From Candidatus Cryptobacteroides intestinipullorum (lineage in GTDB: Bacteria > Bacteroidota > Bacteroidia > Bacteroidales > UBA932), in assembly GCA_018711225.1 (NCBI GenBank), contig DVIP01000170.1, positions 1 to 32,227 of the forward strand: a DNA stretch of 32,227 nucleotides, given 5' to 3'. A model generated the notes under the pieces. It did no database searches. It saw only the letters and a program-made list of their open reading frames with translations, and was not told the origin of the DNA. Within the stretch, counting starts at the first letter, position 1, and each line of letters starts with the position of its first letter. This document shows positions 26,542 through 32,227 of the stretch, piece by piece. A program made the translations under genes and the position numbers.

Positions 26542-28560
26542 TCAGTTTTCATCTTCACAATACTTGTTTATCACGCTGTACGCCTCCGCGACCCCGAGTT
26601 CTCCTGCACGGGACAGATCTATACAGCCTTTCTCCCTGTCTTTCAGATATATGAGCACCAGTCCTCTGTTGAAATAGGCGTCGCCCATATAAGGATAAAG
26701 TTCGATGGCTTTCGTATAGCTTTCTATGGAATTGATATGTTCTGCGGACAGACAATAAAGATTTCCAAGATTGAAATGGAAATAAGGTATGTCCGGAACT
26801 GTCTCCACGGCGGACTTCATGTCGTTTATGGCTTCGGTATAGTCATACTGGTGCGTTATCTGATCCTTTACCCTGGCTCTGGTATTTCCGGAATCATCCA
26901 TGGTAAGCACCTGGACATTGCTCTCTATGGATGAAATGAATTCTATCATCTGCGCCCTGAGCACAGCCCTGTTCATATAATAGAAAGCCTTGTAGTACTT
27001 TTCCAGCCCCGAATCCCCGGCTGACGACACGGCCTTGTCGTAGTAGTTGAGAGCCGAATTGAACTGTCTGGCATCAGTCTCGTACAATGCCCGTCCGAAA
27101 CTGTTCATGGAATCTTCGGTGCCGTATCCGTACAATACCTTCTCCGCCGCGGACATCACTGCATCATCGGAAGAAATGGTATCGGCGGCCGTCAGGAGCA
27201 TACCCACCCTGGAATCATTCATGAATCTGGAAATGAGAGGGTTTTCATAAGTATGCTCAAGGGCATACTGGACCTCCGGCTTCTTCTCGGCCAGAACGAA
27301 ACGGTACAGAGGTCTCAGCCTGACATCTATATCACGGTGCTGCAGGAGTTCGTCATTGAAATCCTTCTGAGCGAAATCAGCATCCAAAGCCAGCAGCGCA
27401 TTGTATTTTCTGGTGGTATCGGCAAAGGAAGCTTCACCCGAAGTGGTCTTCTGCCTGTACTCCTGCACCTTTTCGCGTGCGGTCTCGTAGTCCTGTCTGG
27501 AAGAGGCATAATCTCCGAGAAGATTTTTCACGTAAGCCCGGTTCATATACGCCTTCGCGAAATCAGGATACAGACTTATCGCCTTGTCGTAATCCTCCAG
27601 GGCATCACGGTAACGGCCCAGTTCGATGAAAATGGAAGCCCTGTTGAAATACGCCAGGACATTTTCCGGATTTATGTTCAGGACCCTGTCCATGTCGGAC
27701 AACGCCGCCTCGTATTCTCCGACCTGGGCGTTTATCAGCCCCCTGTTGTAAAGTGTGAGGGCATTGCCGGGCTCGTCCCTGAGGACACGGTTCAAATCGG
27801 ACATGGCGCTTATGTAATCCTGTGTTTCATAATACATTATCGCCCTGTTGAAATACGCGAAAGTATTGGACGTATCCAGATCTATGGCCCTGTCCATATC
27901 GGCAATGGCCTTGTCATACTCCTGTCTGGAGGCATATACGCGTCCCCTCCTGATATACCCTTCTGGATCGAACCTGTCCAGCTTGATGGCCCTGTTGTAA
28001 TCATCAAGCGCCTTTGTGGTATCCTTAAGGAAAAGATAGCATGCACCCCTGTTCAGATATGCCGACGGATCCTTGGGTTCTTTCCTGATATAGCGGTTGA
28101 AGTCAGAAACGGCCTTGTCGAACTGCTGGGACAGGAAATAAGTGACACCGCGGCTGAAATACAACCCCACAAAACCGGGCCTCAGGCTGATAGCCTTCTC
28201 GAAATCCTCCAGCGCCGCCTCGTATCTTCCGGCCCTGCTTTCGGTTATGGCACGGTAATGATAGCCGGAAGTGAATACCTGATTCAGTCGGACAGACGTG
28301 TTGAAATCATTGTACGCACCCCTGACATCCCCCAGATTATATTTGGCGATTCCGCGGAAAAAATATGTCATGTAGTTCGTGGAATCAAGGGAAGCCAGGA
28401 TATTGAAATTCTCTATCGCATCGGCATATTTCCCTTCGAATATAGACTGTCTCCCCCTGAAGAAGAATACGTTTGTATCGTACTGAGCCGACGCCTCCCC
28501 TACAAACAGCGCAAACAGCAGCACGGACACAGCGAATATTTTCCTTAAAACCTCCGGCAC
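26542..28560 (-). CDS. Signal-peptide-bearing TPR repeat protein
   Basis: N-terminal signal peptide; about a dozen TPR units such as 'AYFNRAIMYYETQDYISAMSDLNRVLRDEPGNALTLYNRG'. Confidence 0.93.
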   Translation of the reverse strand: MPEVLRKIFAVSVLLFALFVGEASAQYDTNVFFFRGRQSIFEGKYADAIENFNILASLDSTNYMTYFFRGIAKYNLGDVRGAYNDFNTSVRLNQVFTSGYHYRAITESRAGRYEAALEDFEKAISLRPGFVGLYFSRGVTYFLSQQFDKAVSDFNRYIRKEPKDPSAYLNRGACYLFLKDTTKALDDYNRAIKLDRFDPEGYIRRGRVYASRQEYDKAIADMDRAIDLDTSNTFAYFNRAIMYYETQDYISAMSDLNRVLRDEPGNALTLYNRGLINAQVGEYEAALSDMDRVLNINPENVLAYFNRASIFIELGRYRDALEDYDKAISLYPDFAKAYMNRAYVKNLLGDYASSRQDYETAREKVQEYRQKTTSGEASFADTTRKYNALLALDADFAQKDFNDELLQHRDIDVRLRPLYRFVLAEKKPEVQYALEHTYENPLISRFMNDSRVGMLLTAADTISSDDAVMSAAEKVLYGYGTEDSMNSFGRALYETDARQFNSALNYYDKAVSSAGDSGLEKYYKAFYYMNRAVLRAQMIEFISSIESNVQVLTMDDSGNTRARVKDQITHQYDYTEAINDMKSAVETVPDIPYFHFNLGNLYCLSAEHINSIESYTKAIELYPYMGDAYFNRGLVLIYLKDREKGCIDLSRAGELGVAEAYSVINKYCEDEN

Positions 28561-28642
28561 CCTATAAAAATTTCCGATTGATACTTAATTTTCCTAATTT
28601 TGCCGGCTTGTAACCGGCAACCGACAAAGATAATCATTTATC

Positions 28643-29677
28643 ATGCCCAGCAAGAAAAAAACAGACAAAAATAAATTCATATTCCTGGTCCTGGCCGTCA
28701 TGATCTGTGCCAATGCCGGAACACTCGGTGCACAAAGTTTCTGGATATCAAACGACAATGCGGCACACAACCTGGTATGGAAAGAAAAACTGGAACGCAG
28801 GATAGAATTTCTAAGCGACTCGCTGTGTGAAGGCAGGGCTACAGGGACAAGAGGTGCTACGGAAGCCGCATTCCGGATCATGAGCCATTTCAGGCAGGCC
28901 GGGCTAATGCCTTTTGACAGCACCTATTCCAAATCCTTCATTGCAGGAGAAGGCGTTACGGGCCATAATATCATGGGGATGCTGCCCGGCTCCAGAACCA
29001 GGCCGTGCGACTCGTACATAATTCTGGGAGCACATTACGACCACCTGGGAATACTCGGAGGAAAGATGTACCCGGGAGCGGACAACAATGCGTCAGGTGT
29101 AGCCGCACTGATGAGTCTGTGCGACATGTTCTCAGCCATGAAGACAGCCGGACGGGCATACGGAAGAAACATAATATTCGTCTGTTTCGATGCCAAGGAA
29201 ATGAACATGGCAGGTTCAAGGGCTGTATGGGAAATGATTGAAAACGGCCAGCTGAAAGACCCTCTTTCAGGAAAACCCATCACGAAAGACAAGATATACG
29301 CCATGGCCAACATGGAACAGATAGGCAGCTCGCTCGCCCCTCTGGATTCCGGCAGGAAAGACTATCTGATAGCACTGGGAAACAACACTCTCCCTTCGGA
29401 GGGGACCAGAAGGCTTCTGTCCCTGTGCAACCGCTTCTACGGCACTATGCTGGAACTGTCCGAGACCTATTACGGCAGCGCCAAATTCACGGATATCTTC
29501 TACGGCATTTCCGACCAGAAGATATTCGCCGACAACGGGATTCCCGCAGTATTCTTCACATCGGGCATCACGCTGAACACGTTCAAAACTTACGACACCG
29601 TAGAGACCCTCGATCTGGATGTCCTGAGAAAAAGGATCATTCTGATATTCCACTGGGCAGAGAAACTTCTCGGCTGA
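28643..29677 (+). CDS. M28 family peptidase-like protein (active site appears degenerate)
   Basis: 'IILGAHYDHLGILGG', 'GADNNASGVAALMSLCDMF', 'FVCFDAKEMNMAGSRAVWE' fit the M28 fold; signal-anchor N-terminus. Confidence 0.85.
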   Translation: MPSKKKTDKNKFIFLVLAVMICANAGTLGAQSFWISNDNAAHNLVWKEKLERRIEFLSDSLCEGRATGTRGATEAAFRIMSHFRQAGLMPFDSTYSKSFIAGEGVTGHNIMGMLPGSRTRPCDSYIILGAHYDHLGILGGKMYPGADNNASGVAALMSLCDMFSAMKTAGRAYGRNIIFVCFDAKEMNMAGSRAVWEMIENGQLKDPLSGKPITKDKIYAMANMEQIGSSLAPLDSGRKDYLIALGNNTLPSEGTRRLLSLCNRFYGTMLELSETYYGSAKFTDIFYGISDQKIFADNGIPAVFFTSGITLNTFKTYDTVETLDLDVLRKRIILIFHWAEKLLG

Positions 29678-29693
29678 AAAAGGAGGATTCCGG

Positions 29694-30731
29694 CTACATC
29701 AGTTCGTTGTAAATGTCGATATACCTTCTGGCCGTACGTTCCCATGAAAAACTCAGGGCATGTTTTTTCATGTCTTCCAGATCTTTCGCTCCGCCGGCGA
29801 ATTCCTCCATTCCCTTGCGGAACTGGGCTGTCATGATGTCCGGGTCGAAATTATGGTCGAAATAGAAAGCATAACTGCCGCCGATTTCCGGCAAGGAAGT
29901 CCTGTCCGAAAGGAAAATGGGCTTCTGGTAATACATCGCCTCAATGACAGGCAGCCCGAATCCTTCGGCTACGGACGGGAACAGAAAGGCTGAACAGTTC
30001 TTTATATACCAGTATTTTACCGGATCCGTCACAGGTCCCGTAATATGCACACGGTCCCTGACACCGTATTTGTCAGCCTCTTCCATTATCCTGTTCTCAT
30101 ACGGAGACCTGTTGCCCGCTATGATCAGCTGATAGTCATTGTCCCTCAGCAGGACCGGCAGTACGTGGAAATTCTTTTTCGGAACTACGGAACCTACGGA
30201 AAACAGGAATTTCCCTTTCGGTCTGGAAACCGGAGGCACCATATCCCCGTCAAAGTGGTTGAGTCCGTTGTATACGACCTCGACATACTTTCCCCTCATG
30301 TTGAGATTGTCCAGCAAGTCGCGCTTCGTACTCTCGGACACGGCCACGATATGGTCTGCCCTGTCCAGATTCTTCTGTATGACTGAAAGGTATTTGCGGT
30401 GTTTTCTGAGAGGCTTGTCGTAAAGGAAGTTCAGGTCATGGACAGTAAGGACCACTTTCACCCGGGCAGGTGGCATAAAGGACGTCTGCTGGAATGCCGA
30501 ATGCCATACCCTGACATTGGAATTGCAATGCAGATAGACCTGGTCAAGCGCATGCACGGGCCTGTAAAGCACTTCTTCTCCCCATAATCCGCGATACCTG
30601 GACGGAACGAAAAATTCAAGCCGGTCATGGACAGACATCCTCTGCTTCACCAGATTTTCGGCAATATTATTACAGAAGACCGCCAGACCGGTATTAGGAT
30701 ATTTCATCCTCTCACAATCGAAAACAACCAT
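29694..30731 (-). CDS. Glycosyltransferase family 4-like (group 1)
   Basis: 'VLTVHDLNFLYDKP', 'VAVSESTKRDLL', 'FLFSVGSVVPKKNFHVLP', 'AFLFPSVAEGFGLPVIEAMYYQKPIFLSDRTSLPEIGG'. Confidence 0.93.
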   Translation of the reverse strand: MVVFDCERMKYPNTGLAVFCNNIAENLVKQRMSVHDRLEFFVPSRYRGLWGEEVLYRPVHALDQVYLHCNSNVRVWHSAFQQTSFMPPARVKVVLTVHDLNFLYDKPLRKHRKYLSVIQKNLDRADHIVAVSESTKRDLLDNLNMRGKYVEVVYNGLNHFDGDMVPPVSRPKGKFLFSVGSVVPKKNFHVLPVLLRDNDYQLIIAGNRSPYENRIMEEADKYGVRDRVHITGPVTDPVKYWYIKNCSAFLFPSVAEGFGLPVIEAMYYQKPIFLSDRTSLPEIGGSYAFYFDHNFDPDIMTAQFRKGMEEFAGGAKDLEDMKKHALSFSWERTARRYIDIYNELM

Positions 30732-30826
30732 AGATAAAGTCTTATTTCCGACAAATTTAGAAAAAAGTCACCAACTTTCCATACCCTCAGGCCCCAAATA
30801 TTGCCCAAATATTGCACTGCCGGCAC

Positions 30827-32152
30827 CTACTCTTCATCCTGTATCTGCGGCAGCGGATTCCGGTCGCTCTGCCGTGCCCCGAGCTTCTGCAGCTTCACAC
30901 AGGTCTGAAGAATACTCTGGCCTGACGGGGACAGCTTCCGCCCCGCTTCCTCATACGACTTTGAAGCCGCCTCGAGAGACTTTCCGAGAGCTTCGTATTT
31001 TTTCATGAACTGCCCTACCCTGTCAAGCATCTCGTTAGCGAGGGCGTAGACCTTTTCATGATTCTGGGCCTGGGCTATCTGTGTCCATGTCATGTTTATG
31101 ATACGCAATGCGGCGAAAAGAGTCTGTTCGTCCGCGATGAACACATTCATTTCCATAGCCTTGCGCCACAAATCAGGTCTGGAGTCCAGTGCAGCCCACA
31201 AAGCGCCGCTGTGCGGGACGAACATTATCACATAATCCATCCTGGTCTTGGGCGGGAGTATATATGATGAATAGTCTTTCGCCGCCAGTTCCTTCACGTG
31301 TCTCCACACGCTTTCGACATGCTGCCTGAGATACCTGCGCCTGTCATCTTCAGTCCCGGCATTGACATAGTCCATATAAGCGGACAGGGAAACCTTGGAA
31401 TCTATTATGACATCCCTTTTGGTATCAAGGTGCAGTATCACATCCGGTCTCATGCTGCTTCCGGAATCTGTCCTGACTAAATTTCCTGAAGCATCCCTGA
31501 CGGAAGACTGGACATCATAATGGATGCCCTCTGTCAGCCCCTGTGATTCAAGAAGTTCCGACAGAACCGTCTCGCCCCAGTCTCCCTGCACCCTGGTCCC
31601 GTGCCTGAACACTCTGGCAAGCTCGTCGGTACTTTTCCTGGCTGCCTCGCTGTGACGGATCATGTCTTCTGCCGTGGCCTTCATCGTACTTCCCAGCTCT
31701 GTCTGCTTCAGGGTGCTGTCGTCCATGGCCTTCCTCATCTTGTCTATAGTCTCCTTCAGCGGGGTGACTATCTGCCCCAGACCCGCACTGCTCGACTCCG
31801 AAAACTCCTTCTGGCGCTGTTTCAGCATCTCTCCGGCAGCAGACTTCATTTCCTCGGAAACCTTGTCTATGGTGACATTGAACCTGTCCTGCAGAGCCTT
31901 CATCGCTTCTTCATGCCGTCTTTCCTGTGCTGCAAGCATCTCCCGGCATGACTTTTCCTTCTCTTCCACCGCCTCCGACAGCCGGCGTGCGGACTCTTCC
32001 TTCATGATATCCATCTGTCGGAGGGTGTCGTCGAGTCTGGCCTGAAGCACTTCCGCCCTGGTGACTGCAGCCTGGCGTCCGGACCTGGCTGCCAGGAATC
32101 CGGCAAGGATTCCCGCCAGACCGCACAATACAGGTAAAATGAATGTTTCCAT
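30827..32152 (-). CDS. rmuC: DNA recombination protein RmuC homolog
   Basis: N-terminal TM and coiled coil, then 'QGDWGETVLSELLESQGLTEGIHYDVQ...RPDVILHLDTKRDVIIDSKVSLSAYMDYV'. Confidence 0.93.
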   Translation of the reverse strand: METFILPVLCGLAGILAGFLAARSGRQAAVTRAEVLQARLDDTLRQMDIMKEESARRLSEAVEEKEKSCREMLAAQERRHEEAMKALQDRFNVTIDKVSEEMKSAAGEMLKQRQKEFSESSSAGLGQIVTPLKETIDKMRKAMDDSTLKQTELGSTMKATAEDMIRHSEAARKSTDELARVFRHGTRVQGDWGETVLSELLESQGLTEGIHYDVQSSVRDASGNLVRTDSGSSMRPDVILHLDTKRDVIIDSKVSLSAYMDYVNAGTEDDRRRYLRQHVESVWRHVKELAAKDYSSYILPPKTRMDYVIMFVPHSGALWAALDSRPDLWRKAMEMNVFIADEQTLFAALRIINMTWTQIAQAQNHEKVYALANEMLDRVGQFMKKYEALGKSLEAASKSYEEAGRKLSPSGQSILQTCVKLQKLGARQSDRNPLPQIQDEE

Positions 32153-32154
32153 GA

Positions 32155-32227
32155 TTATAATCCATTGTCTCCGTTCCGGTTCCCGTCAGGAGCCTGGCTG
32201 TCTATATTCTTCAGCGACGGAAGGCTG
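32155..32227 (-). CDS. Possible C-terminus of a truncated upstream CDS (...SLPSLKNIDSQAPDGNRNGDNGL*)
   Basis: Open frame from the window edge to a TAA at 32155-32157, 2 nt before the rmuC ATG; spacing consistent with operon packing, but no homology recognisable. Confidence 0.35.
   Translation of the reverse strand, partial: SLPSLKNIDSQAPDGNRNGDNGL

Noticed and set aside
27253-28548. 431-aa ORF on the plus strand
   Set aside because: Lies entirely antisense to the well-supported TPR gene; no recognisable domain; expected shadow frame of repetitive TPR codons.
30793-30815. 11-bp tandem duplication (cccaaatattg x2) upstream of the glycosyltransferase
   Set aside because: Short, low complexity, no associated promoter match; not distinguishable from chance.
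1-32227. CRISPR array, defence system, prophage, IS element or tRNA/rRNA genes
   Set aside because: No regularly spaced repeats, integrase/transposase motifs or RNA-gene cores were recognisable by eye; a tRNAscan-SE/Infernal run would be needed to exclude small RNAs formally.

Overview
This window reads as ordinary Bacteroidetes/Bacteroidales-type chromosome. No tRNA, rRNA, CRISPR array, IS element or phage module is recognisable by eye. Left third (about 1-14260): a polysaccharide-utilisation locus that looks dedicated to beta-mannan, probably acetylated. An AraC regulator is followed on the minus strand by a GH5 mannanase-like/CE7-like esterase fusion, SusC, SusD, a SusE/SGBP-like lipoprotein, a five-TIG-repeat lipoprotein, and the start of another Ig-like lipoprotein cut by the window edge. 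A cellobiose/mannobiose 2-epimerase-like gene is divergent on the plus strand. The rest is mostly housekeeping: GNAT-like protein, two RluA pseudouridine synthases, bioB, nitroreductase, class II aldolase, gmk, nadD, CYTH, dnaK, DUF4493-type lipoprotein, MBL-fold hydrolase, TPR protein, M28 family protein, glycosyltransferase and rmuC. I found no wholly new multi-gene system. The observations most worth checking are: (1) a perfect 22-bp direct repeat that overlaps the araC stop codon and lies just upstream of a near-consensus Bacteroidetes promoter for the PUL operon, a candidate AraC operator; (2) a composite intergenic element present twice (15470-15627 and 19319-19521), each copy between divergent genes; (3) a 20-bp palindrome placing -7 boxes on both strands between fbaA and gmk, with a hairpin array on the fbaA side; (4) an M28 protein whose active-site motifs look degenerate; (5) a GH5-CE7 fusion whose linker is a decaying 18-bp tandem repeat next to a perfect 22-bp palindrome.
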